A model generated the notes under the pieces. It saw only the letters and a list, made by a program, of their open reading frames with translations. It did no database searches and was not told the DNA's origin. From Roseibacillus sp. (GTDB lineage: Bacteria; Verrucomicrobiota; Verrucomicrobiia; Verrucomicrobiales; Akkermansiaceae): DNA of 48,488 nucleotides. The stretch spans positions 1-48,488 of the forward strand of contig JAKVCR010000005.1 of assembly GCA_022448985.1 (NCBI GenBank). The letters run 5' to 3'. A program made the translations under genes and the position numbers. Positions 9,488 through 17,091 of the stretch are shown in pieces; positions within the stretch are counted from its first letter, which is position 1, and the number at the start of each line of letters is the position of its first letter.

Positions 9488-11917
9488 TCAGTGGTTGTAA
9501 ATGAACCCCCGGCTATTGAGGAGCGCCCAGACGAGATCCTCGTAGGATGCTCGTCTGGCTTCAGGGTCGGCACTAGCTTCGTCGAGGTGGCGCTTGGCAA
9601 TCGACAGGTCCTCGGAAGTGGCGGGTCGGGAGTAGGCCCTGAGGTAGAGTTCCTCGATCCGGCTCTGGTCAGTGCGTTCGTTGTCACGGAGAAGGAGGGA
9701 AACCCGGGAGATGGGTGAGGCCAGCTTGGCGCTTGTTTCCTTCGAGTTGACCAGTTGCACCGCCTGCGCCAGGCTGAAGGTGGAGGTTCGTTCGCATTCG
9801 CAGGCGCTGGCCATGTTGGGCCGCCCAAAGATGGCAAGGAAGTGAAACTCATGGGCGAACTGGTCGTCGGGCAGTTGAACAGCTCGCGCTCCCGCGGGTT
9901 GTCCACGGAAGGAATCGGATCCGTTGGTGAGCTGATTGATGGCATCCGCCAGGACTTCAGCCTGCAGGCGGCGGGGATAGAAGCGCGAATAGTTCTGCTG
10001 GTCCTCCTTGTTATGCTCGTTGGGGATGCTGCTGCGCTGATAGGTGCCGCTGTTGCAGATGAGCCGGATGAGCGCCTTCAGGTCGAACTTGCTCTCGATG
10101 ACATGCTCTTCAAGGGTGGCGAGGAGAGCGGGATGAGTGGGGGGATTTGTGGTGCGCATGTCGTCCTCGGGATCGACGAGGCCCCGTCCAAAGAAATGCT
10201 TCCAGTAACGATTGGCGATCATGCGGGCGAAGTAGGGATTCTCCGGGTCGACCACCCAATCGGCCAGTGCCTGACGGGGATCATCCCCGGGGGCTAGCTC
10301 CAGCGGACCCCGCCCCGGTAGTGCGGGCCCCAGCTCCTGTTCGCTGCCGGGGTTCTTTGACAGGGCGACCTTGGAGCGGTGAACAAACGCTCCCTCTCCC
10401 GGTCGGGCCTGTTTGTTTTCCAGAGTGGTGAAGAAGGCTGCCAAGCCGTAGTAATCGTCCTGACTCCACTTCTCATAGGGATGATGATGGCACTGGGCGC
10501 ATTGGAGGCGCACTCCGAGGAACACCTGCCCCATATCCTGCATGCGCTCCTTTTCTCCTCCGACGTTGCGATACCACGCCACGGGTGGATTGTCGCGGAT
10601 GGTGCCTGTCGCAGTCAGGATATCGCGGACGAAATCGTCGTAGGCCCGGTTTGCCTGGAGGGACTGGCGAATCCATTCGTGGAAGGCGTATGTCTCGGGC
10701 CTGTGGCGATCATTCCGGCGCTGGTTGCGCAGGATGGAGGCCCACTTGCCGGCGAAGTAGTCAGCGTAACCGCTGCTGTCCAGGAGAGCGTCAATGACGC
10801 GGGACCTCTTGTCAGGTGATTCGTCGTCGAGAAATGCCCTGGCTTCTTCCAGGGTGGGAAGGCGTCCTGTAATGTCGACGGTTGCGCGGCGCAGGAATGT
10901 GCCGTCGTCGCAGAGACCGGAAGGAGGAAGGCCCAATTTCCGTAATTTCGCAAAGACATGCTCGTCGATGACATTGATCGGTTGAGGTATGTCCTCGACA
11001 GGGACACCCAGGGGGATGGTTGCCCGGAAAACGGTGACATGTTCCTGAAACCGCACCATTACAGAAGCAGTGCCGGTCTTGTCCTTGAGGTGAACCAGAC
11101 CGTCAAGCTCCACCTCCGCCATGGTCTCGTTGTTGGACTCGTAAACCGCCGCACGGGTAATATCGCGGGTCGATCCATCCGTAAAGTGAGCGGTGACGCG
11201 TAGCTGCTGCGACGCTCCAGCCGCTGCGAGACTTTCTGAAGGCATGACCACGATGTATTCGACTCCGGGAGTCTCGTTCCTATTATCGGAGTTGGAATGG
11301 ATTTGGCCGATCCATTGCACGAGGAGGCGATAGTCGTCACTATCCTTCTGCAGGCGGGATCCGCCTTTATGCGGGAGTTGACCGGAAGCCTTCAACACAA
11401 GGAGGCTGTGCTCGGGAGCCGCCCGGAAGATACGCCGAATACGTCCTCCCGTAAGGTGATCTCTGTCCTTCCATGGCTCGAATCCAAAGAGGGAGAGTTG
11501 GAAGCCGTTCTGTCCTCCGACCTTTCCGTGACAGCTTCCACCATTACAACCATGACGGGTAAAGAGAGGGACGATCTCGTTGGCGAAGCTTACGGGAATT
11601 TCTTCGTTGTGCCGTTCCACCGTGACCGTTCGGACAGCGCTGCGGGCACCCTTCCAGGTGGCCGTGATGGTAGCGGTCCCGTTGCGCAGGGGACGTAGGT
11701 AACCAGACCGGTCTACTTCGACAATGCCCTCGGGATCACAGGCGTATGTCGCCTTCCGTGTCAGGTCCTGACCGGGTGCCATCAGGACGAGTTGGTGGCG
11801 GGCCTGGGGGCCGGTCAGCGTAATCTGTTTGTCGCTGCTCCACCGGACCTCCTGCGCAGGGGTCGTTGCGCACAGGGTGAGATAAAGGGCAAGTGAGAGG
11901 CGGAATTCAGGGGACAT
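9488..11917 (-). CDS. Ig-like/DUF1549/DUF1553 exported protein
   Basis: The 809-residue protein has a Sec signal peptide (about 1-22). An Ig-like (Big_2-type) module spans about 25-103, and a C124-N-G-G-S-C129-H130 segment begins a conserved GKVGGQNGFQLSLFGFEP stretch. A second Ig-like module lies at about 218-305, DUF1549 at about 315-525 and DUF1553 at about 560-800. DUF1549 carries C473-A-Q-C476-H477 in FLGVRLQCAQCHHHPYEKW, a standard c-type heme motif. The first motif is CxxxxCH, not a standard heme site. The family is also called PSCyt2/PSD1, and its biochemical role is unknown. It lies 14 bases downstream of a DUF1501 gene and 45 bases upstream of the PPC gene, as a probable operon. Confidence 0.9.
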   Translation of the reverse strand: MSPEFRLSLALYLTLCATTPAQEVRWSSDKQITLTGPQARHQLVLMAPGQDLTRKATYACDPEGIVEVDRSGYLRPLRNGTATITATWKGARSAVRTVTVERHNEEIPVSFANEIVPLFTRHGCNGGSCHGKVGGQNGFQLSLFGFEPWKDRDHLTGGRIRRIFRAAPEHSLLVLKASGQLPHKGGSRLQKDSDDYRLLVQWIGQIHSNSDNRNETPGVEYIVVMPSESLAAAGASQQLRVTAHFTDGSTRDITRAAVYESNNETMAEVELDGLVHLKDKTGTASVMVRFQEHVTVFRATIPLGVPVEDIPQPINVIDEHVFAKLRKLGLPPSGLCDDGTFLRRATVDITGRLPTLEEARAFLDDESPDKRSRVIDALLDSSGYADYFAGKWASILRNQRRNDRHRPETYAFHEWIRQSLQANRAYDDFVRDILTATGTIRDNPPVAWYRNVGGEKERMQDMGQVFLGVRLQCAQCHHHPYEKWSQDDYYGLAAFFTTLENKQARPGEGAFVHRSKVALSKNPGSEQELGPALPGRGPLELAPGDDPRQALADWVVDPENPYFARMIANRYWKHFFGRGLVDPEDDMRTTNPPTHPALLATLEEHVIESKFDLKALIRLICNSGTYQRSSIPNEHNKEDQQNYSRFYPRRLQAEVLADAINQLTNGSDSFRGQPAGARAVQLPDDQFAHEFHFLAIFGRPNMASACECERTSTFSLAQAVQLVNSKETSAKLASPISRVSLLLRDNERTDQSRIEELYLRAYSRPATSEDLSIAKRHLDEASADPEARRASYEDLVWALLNSRGFIYNH

Positions 11918-11931
11918 GAATCGAGATCGAA

Positions 11932-13296
11932 TCAGAACAGTGGAAGCGGATTGCCCTCGCAGATGATGAAAGGCCGTCCTTCCCGATCGTGAAGTTCGGA
12001 CCGGTGATCGATGCCCATCGCCTTGTAAACTGTGGCGTGGAGGTCGGCCGGGGTGCAGGCATCACTGGTGGGCAGGGCGGCATTCTTGTCACTGCTTCCG
12101 TAGACCTGTCCCCCCTGAATGCCGCCACCTGCAAAGGCCACGGAATAGACCGCGGGATGATGATCCCTCCCGCCCTTGCCATTGATCTTTGGAGTGCGCC
12201 CGAATTCGGTGAGGAATACGACGAGGGTCTCGTCAAGTTGACCCCGCTGCTCGAGGTCGGTGAGCAGGGCAGAGGCGGCCTGGTCGAAGACAGGGAGCAG
12301 GCGATCCTTCATCTTGGGGAAGTGATTGTGATGGGTGTCGAAGGTGTCCGAGTAGCCTCCCTGCAGGTCCTCGGCTGCGCAGACGACCTGGACGACCGGC
12401 ACCCCAACCTCCGTGAGTCTCCGCGCCAGCAGCATCCCCTGACCACCCATGTGGTCGCCATACATGGCGCGGAGCCTGGGGTCCTCCTGGCTCAGGTCAT
12501 AGGCCTCCTTGACCGGTGAACTTACCAGCATGTCCGCGGCCATCTGCCGGAAATGGTCCAGTTCGTGGTATTCGGCGGCTCCGTTGGCGGCAAGCCGGTG
12601 CTCGATCTGATCGAGCATGAGGAGACGCTTCTTGAAACGCTCGGACTTGACCCCGAGGGTGAGATCCAGAGCAGGCTCGGTATGACGGATTGTTCCCTGG
12701 TATGGAGTTCCGTCAGGGATGCGCAGCATGACGGGATCATAATCAGATCCAAGCCAGCCCGCATCGTCGCCTGCCATCAGGGCGCCGTTGTCATACATGG
12801 TATGAGGCATGCGGATTGCGTTGGGGACCCCGGCGGTGCGCTCCTGAAATCTCCCAAGAAATGAGGTCATTGAGGGCCAGTTGGCCCGGTTGCGTGCCCT
12901 TGTCCCACCAATCGGATCGCGGCCGGTCATGCTCTTGTAGAGACCACTGCTGTGCGCTCCCTGGGTATGGTGAACGGATCGCACGAGGGCCATCTTCTCG
13001 CTGTGCCTGGCCAGGAGGGGAAGGTATTCGCAGAACTGGACGCCGGGGGTGGCAGTGGGAATCTCTCCGAAGCGGCTCTTGTACTCGGACTGCGCATCCG
13101 GTTTTGGATCGAAGGATTCCTGCTGGGCAAGTCCGCCCCACAGGAACAGGACGATACATGATTTCGCACTGGGAGCGGCCGAGACTGCCTGTTCCGTGGC
13201 GGCCTGCATCTGCATCCAGCTGGGGAGGGTGAGCCCGGCCAGACCTATGCTCGATTGCAAGACCTGTCTACGCGTATAGTGCAAATGATGATCCAC
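11932..13296 (-). CDS. DUF1501 protein with Tat signal (locus 1)
   Basis: The 454-residue protein starts at GTG 13296. The twin-arginine motif YTRRQVLQSS at about 7-16 is followed by GLAGLTLPSW. DUF1501 belongs to the alkaline-phosphatase/sulfatase superfamily. Visible family motifs are LFLWGGLAQQESFDPKP, HHTQGAHSSGLY, MLLARRLTEVGVPVVQVV and LVVFLTEFGRTP, followed by GRDHHPAVYSVAFAGGG. The Glu and Asp-His residues in the last two are likely metal ligands. It is the first gene of the minus-strand operon with the DUF1549/DUF1553 gene, 14 bases away. The leader region 13297-13421 holds several inverted repeats. Confidence 0.92.
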   Translation of the reverse strand: MDHHLHYTRRQVLQSSIGLAGLTLPSWMQMQAATEQAVSAAPSAKSCIVLFLWGGLAQQESFDPKPDAQSEYKSRFGEIPTATPGVQFCEYLPLLARHSEKMALVRSVHHTQGAHSSGLYKSMTGRDPIGGTRARNRANWPSMTSFLGRFQERTAGVPNAIRMPHTMYDNGALMAGDDAGWLGSDYDPVMLRIPDGTPYQGTIRHTEPALDLTLGVKSERFKKRLLMLDQIEHRLAANGAAEYHELDHFRQMAADMLVSSPVKEAYDLSQEDPRLRAMYGDHMGGQGMLLARRLTEVGVPVVQVVCAAEDLQGGYSDTFDTHHNHFPKMKDRLLPVFDQAASALLTDLEQRGQLDETLVVFLTEFGRTPKINGKGGRDHHPAVYSVAFAGGGIQGGQVYGSSDKNAALPTSDACTPADLHATVYKAMGIDHRSELHDREGRPFIICEGNPLPLF

Positions 13297-13421
13297 GACC
13301 CAATCCTAGTAGAATAGGATCAAAAAACTATCAGGAAGTGAGTTGATGAGGCGATCATCTCTTCGCAGTATATTCGAGTGAGCTTGTACCCTGTAGGGTA
13401 GCTTCCTGATAGATAGCCGTG
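13297..13421. promoter_or_regulatory. Divergent intergenic region with nested inverted repeats
   Basis: This A+T-richer stretch separates the DUF1501 operon (minus) from the LRR gene (plus). An 11-base perfect inverted repeat has arms CTATCAGGAAG (13328-13338) and CTTCCTGATAG (13402-13412). Read on the minus strand, the second arm is followed directly by six T residues (13327-13322). Inside lie TACCCTGTAGGGTA (13387-13400) and GATGA/TCATC (13345-13349, 13355-13359). A separate ATCCTA/TAGGAT repeat (13303-13308, 13315-13320) sits just before the GTG start of the DUF1501 gene. A TATACT -10-like box on the minus strand lies at 13367-13372. This could be operator DNA, a terminator or a structured leader. 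Confidence 0.5.
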
Positions 13422-14312
13422 ATGCCCAGGACCGCCCCGATACCCGCATTTTTTTGTTCTTTGGCAATGCTTCTGTGGAGCACCATGCTTTTACACGCTA
13501 ATGACGGAGCATTGCAGGCCATTCGCGAGGCGGGTGGTATTGTCCGCTCGGTCGGGGGAGGGTTGGAAATTGAGTTCCAGCGCAGGGGCAAGGCGATGGG
13601 AGATGAGGCCCTTGGGCAGGTGGCTCTTCTCGGGGAGTTGGTCCTCTCGTTGAACCTCAGGGGAACGCGAACCACCGATGAGGGGCTCAGACATCTCTCA
13701 GGCCTGAGTAACCTCGGGCGCCTGCACTTGGAACGGACGGGGATCAGTGATGGGGGCATGGCCCACCTCGCGGGATTGACCCGTCTTGAGTATTTGAATC
13801 TCTACGGCACTGGGATTACCGATGCGGGACTGGCTCACCTGGAGGCCATGCCGAAGTTGCAGAGACTTTATGTCTGGCAGACAGAAGTGACCGATGACGG
13901 TTGTGATAACCTTGTCCGCACTCTTCCGGATCTCAAGATCGTCCGGGGGGTGAACCTCGACAAGGTCGCGGCTGATGCGGTCGCCCGGAAAGAGAAGACC
14001 AAGAAGGAGGAGAAGAAGGTGGAGCGTGTTGATTTGAAATGGGTTCCTGCCCGGACAGAGACTCCCCCGCGTTCAAAGGGGGGAGGAACGTTGAGCAGCA
14101 TCAGTATCAAGAATACGAGGGATGAAATCGTGAAACTATACTGGGTGGAGTATGGTGGCGGTCTCAAGTATTACGCCGAGATCGCGGGGGGCGCTACCCT
14201 TACCCGGGGGAGTTTTTCCAAGGCCACATGGCTCATTACTGACTTGAATGAAGAACCGTTGGGTTACTTCATTGCTACTGTTGAACCATCTCAGGTGGTG
14301 GTTCCCAAGTAG
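13422..14312 (+). CDS. Leucine-rich repeat protein with C-terminal VHL-type beta domain
   Basis: The 296-residue protein starts at ATG 13422 (a GTG at 13419 is the alternative). A signal peptide spans about 1-26. Four leucine-rich repeats of about 24 residues (about 62-176) have the pattern LNLRGTRTTDEGLRHLSGLS. A Lys/Glu-rich linker spans about 185-205. The C-terminal 70 residues (about 224-292) match the beta domain of von Hippel-Lindau protein in length and pattern: SISIKN with a conserved Asn, VKLYWVEYGG with Trp, YYAEIAGG, then SFSKATWLITD with the second Trp, and a terminal PSQVVVP strand. Bacterial VHL-beta domains are known but have no established function; protein or glycan binding outside the cytoplasm is the likely role. 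It is transcribed away from the DUF1501 operon. Confidence 0.85.
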   Translation: MPRTAPIPAFFCSLAMLLWSTMLLHANDGALQAIREAGGIVRSVGGGLEIEFQRRGKAMGDEALGQVALLGELVLSLNLRGTRTTDEGLRHLSGLSNLGRLHLERTGISDGGMAHLAGLTRLEYLNLYGTGITDAGLAHLEAMPKLQRLYVWQTEVTDDGCDNLVRTLPDLKIVRGVNLDKVAADAVARKEKTKKEEKKVERVDLKWVPARTETPPRSKGGGTLSSISIKNTRDEIVKLYWVEYGGGLKYYAEIAGGATLTRGSFSKATWLITDLNEEPLGYFIATVEPSQVVVPK

Positions 14313-14422
14313 GTTGCCAATCTGCTACGGGTGCGTCCCTGATGGGAGATCAAGCGGTTGTGGAATGCACGGATGCACGAGCGGTTTCCAGCAGTTGCTG
14401 GGCCTGGTGGGGCCAGGTTGAA

Positions 14423-14501
14423 TCATCGTGAGGGAGACTGGCGACCTTTCGAGACGATGAAGGGACCAGTCGCATCGTGATTGCAACCAGTCAGTTCGTG
14501 A
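14423..14501. repeat. Inverted and direct repeats between convergent genes
   Basis: The 237-base gap between the LRR and propeller gene ends has no ORF I can support, but it holds ordered repeats. TCATCGT (14423-14429) pairs with ACGATGA (14454-14460), and GACTGG (14436-14441) pairs with CCAGTC (14466-14471). A direct repeat ACCAGTCnnnTCGTGA occurs at 14465-14480 and 14486-14501, a 21-base period. No T-tract follows, so a simple intrinsic terminator is not supported. Confidence 0.35.
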
Positions 14502-14549
14502 CGTCTTGAGATGGCAGGGCCTGGCCTCCCCCGGGGAAGCTGGTGGGTG

Positions 14550-15767
14550 CTACTTCTTGGTCGCAAACTTCCAGAGAGTCTGGTCGCTGCGGACGTAGAG
14601 TGCGTTCCGTGCGATACTGGCAGTCCCCAGGATGGTCTCCTTGAGTTCGAACTCGCTGACTATCTTGCCTTCCTTTCCGGAGAGATCGACGACCTGGGCG
14701 AGTCCCTTCTCGTTGAAGAGGTAGAGGTGTTTGTTCTGGCAGGCTACGGGGGAGCCCGAGAAGGGTCCCTTTACCCGGATGCGCCAGAGACGTTCCCCTG
14801 TTTTGCGGTCTGCGGCGGTGAGAACGCCAGCACTGTTAATGAAGTAGAACCGATCTCCCGTGATGAGGGGACTGGCGGTAGCAGGCTTCTGGGTTTTCTG
14901 GTTCCAGACCGAGACAGGCTCGCCACCCTTGGCGCCGGGTCTGAGAGCAGTCAATCCACGGGAGGGAACGATGAGAGTATCGCCAGCGGCGGCTCCCGAG
15001 GGGATGGTGGAGGCTCCCTTGGAAAAGTTCCAGAGCGCCGATCCGGTAGAAGGGGAAATTCCCATCACCCCTTTTCCAGACTGCAGGGCGACGATGGTCT
15101 GTCCCCCGAAGCTCATCGTGACGGGTGAAGTCCAGTTGGCCATCTTGGGGCGGGAGATCTTCCACTTGTTGGCCCCGGTATCCAGGTCGAAACCGGCCGC
15201 AAAGGATTCCGAGTCGTTCTCGATCTGGGCCACCAGGGTGCCTCCGGCGATGACAGGCGAGGATGCCATCCCCAGGCTGTTGGAGGCATTGGGGTAGTCG
15301 AGGGTGAGTCCCCGCATCCAGCGGAGGTTGCCTTCGAGGTCGAGCGAGACGAGGTCATTCGATGACCACAGGGCATAAATATTTTTTCCGTCCGAGGTCG
15401 GGGTGGGAGCTGCCACGCAGGTCTTTTTGTGGCACATGGTGCGGCCTGTGGCCCAGAAGCTGCGCCGCCATAACTCCGAGCCGTCCGTATTGGAGAAGCA
15501 GAGGATCTGGAGTTTGTCCTGATGCGGGCCGCTGGCCGCGGAGACGATAACCTTGTCAGCTACCACAATGGCGCTGCCCAGGCCGCGTCCGGGGAGGGGA
15601 GCTTTCCAGGCGAGGGTCTCTTTGCTGAGAACGGTGGGAAGTTCCGTGTTGCCCGTGATATAGCCGTTGCCGTTCGGTCCCCGGAAGCGGTGCCATTCCG
15701 CCTGGGTGGAACTGGTGCCAGCCACAAGGGTTGCGCCGAGAAGGGTGAAAGCGAGTAGGTTCTTCAT
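14550..15767 (-). CDS. PQQ-like beta-propeller repeat protein (exported)
   Basis: The 405-residue protein is read from ATG 15767, which gives a good signal peptide (MKNLLAFTLLGATLVAG, ending STQA). The longer frame to 15836 would add 23 non-signal residues and overlap the upstream gene, so I reject that start. The mature protein starts EWHRFRGPNGNGYI, the typical entry of the PQQ-like propeller. It has blade motifs such as VSLDLEGNLRWMRG, FDLDTGANKWKIS, SPSTGSALWNFS and DRKTGERLWRIR. It is not an obvious enzyme and lacks a heme motif. It follows the HEAT/sandwich gene by 34 bases, so the pair is probably co-transcribed. Confidence 0.88.
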   Translation of the reverse strand: MKNLLAFTLLGATLVAGTSSTQAEWHRFRGPNGNGYITGNTELPTVLSKETLAWKAPLPGRGLGSAIVVADKVIVSAASGPHQDKLQILCFSNTDGSELWRRSFWATGRTMCHKKTCVAAPTPTSDGKNIYALWSSNDLVSLDLEGNLRWMRGLTLDYPNASNSLGMASSPVIAGGTLVAQIENDSESFAAGFDLDTGANKWKISRPKMANWTSPVTMSFGGQTIVALQSGKGVMGISPSTGSALWNFSKGASTIPSGAAAGDTLIVPSRGLTALRPGAKGGEPVSVWNQKTQKPATASPLITGDRFYFINSAGVLTAADRKTGERLWRIRVKGPFSGSPVACQNKHLYLFNEKGLAQVVDLSGKEGKIVSEFELKETILGTASIARNALYVRSDQTLWKFATKK

Positions 15768-15801
15768 TTTTACAGGGAGAATTGAATTGATTTTGCAGGA
15801 G

Positions 15802-16962
15802 TTACTCCAGGTTGCTCTTTGGCCGGTTGGTGGCAAGAATGGCTGTGCCAGTAGTGTCGCAGACCCGTAACTGGAACTCCCACTGGACGGTCCAGTCTTC
15901 CTTCTGCTCGTTCTGGCAGAGCTTGATAAGAATGGAGTTGGTTCCCTTCTTCAGTTGCACGGGCATCTTGTACTGGTCGATGCGCTGGCCTCGGTGGTAT
16001 TCATCGCGACCGAAGAGCAGTTGCCCGTTGAGCCAGACCTTCCAGGCATTCTTACATCCGAGACGTAATTCGGCAGGTTGTGTTTCCGCGGAATTGAACT
16101 CGTGGTATGCATAGCTGGTGACTTCCTTGAGTTTGCCGTAGGGTTTGTTGAGGTCCACCTTTCCGTAAGGGTCACTGGTAGCGAGGGCCTGCCATTGCAC
16201 CTTGGATTCCTTGCCGGGGTAACTGGCCTTGAGGTTGATGGAATTCTCCGGGGGAAATTCCTCAGCAAAGCCCTTGCGGTCATTGTTATGAAAGGGACCG
16301 ATGATCTGCCAATCGGTTAGAAAGCCGAAATGACGGGGCAGGTCGACCTGCTGTTTCAGGTTGGTGAGAGCCTTGGCTATTTCCTGGATCTGGTCGACAT
16401 CACGAGCGGAGTCGAGGGCCTTGCGGTAGGTGGCGGTAGCGGTGTCCCCGGTCTCCTGAGCGAGTTGCTTCCTGCCTTCGGAGATCAGGAGTTCCACTGC
16501 ATCGCGTCGCAGTTCGGTGCTGGGATCATCAAGGAATCCGGGAACCATGGCTTCCGCTGTCGCACGGTCGATGGCGAGCATCAGGTCGAAGGCGAGTCGG
16601 CGGGCCTCTGGGGACTGGGTCCTGTCTGCGAGAAAGGCCTTCAGGTCGGCGAAGGGAAGGGGTTTCGTGGCGGCGAGTTCACGTTCCACGATCACTTCCA
16701 CTGCTGAGCGCAACCAGTTACGCGCGATCGGATTACTGGGTTCGATGGCACGCAGGAGAGGGAGGAGGGCCGAGGCCTTGGCACGGGCGAGTTCCCGGAA
16801 GGCTACGGCAGCTTCTGCATTGCCCGTCCCCTCCGTTCCCACCGCCTGGATGATCGCGATCTGCTTCTTCAAATCGGCGGGAGGCTTGGCGTCGGCATGC
16901 TCCAGGGGGGCGACTGTGAGGACGAGCCAGCCCAGGCAGGGCGAGAGGAATCGGGTGATCAT
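15802..16962 (-). CDS. Exported HEAT-like helical protein with C-terminal beta-sandwich
   Basis: The 386-residue protein has a signal peptide (about 1-25). Residues about 28-205 are helical with HEAT-like repeats (LRRDAVELLISEGRKQLAQ, SPEARRLAFDLMLAID), then IQEIAKALTNLKQQ. Residues about 215-375 form a beta-sandwich of the carbohydrate-binding or glycoside hydrolase accessory type: FGFLTDWQIIGPFHN, YAYHEFNSAETQPAELRLG, then AWKVWLNGQLLFGRDEYHRG, KKGTNSILIKLCQN and WEFQLRV. This kind of domain occurs in many PVC exported proteins, often beside propellers. It probably binds a ligand or holds the downstream PQQ-like protein. No catalytic residues can be named. Confidence 0.75.
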   Translation of the reverse strand: MITRFLSPCLGWLVLTVAPLEHADAKPPADLKKQIAIIQAVGTEGTGNAEAAVAFRELARAKASALLPLLRAIEPSNPIARNWLRSAVEVIVERELAATKPLPFADLKAFLADRTQSPEARRLAFDLMLAIDRATAEAMVPGFLDDPSTELRRDAVELLISEGRKQLAQETGDTATATYRKALDSARDVDQIQEIAKALTNLKQQVDLPRHFGFLTDWQIIGPFHNNDRKGFAEEFPPENSINLKASYPGKESKVQWQALATSDPYGKVDLNKPYGKLKEVTSYAYHEFNSAETQPAELRLGCKNAWKVWLNGQLLFGRDEYHRGQRIDQYKMPVQLKKGTNSILIKLCQNEQKEDWTVQWEFQLRVCDTTGTAILATNRPKSNLE

Positions 16963-17091
16963 GACGGATCGAGCCTAGCGTTATCGGAGAAGGGCTCAAG
17001 CACGAGCTGGCCCTGGTTCGGGAAAACCAGCTGATGCGGTCTCAGGTGGTCCCGCCAGACAGGAGGGTGGGCAGGATCGCGCTGGCCCCCT

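Noticed and set aside
17013..17030. CTGGTT/AACCAG hairpin downstream of the 17092-19419 gene as a terminator
   Set aside because: The stem is perfect but only six bases and has no T-tract on the gene's strand, so it is not a convincing intrinsic terminator.
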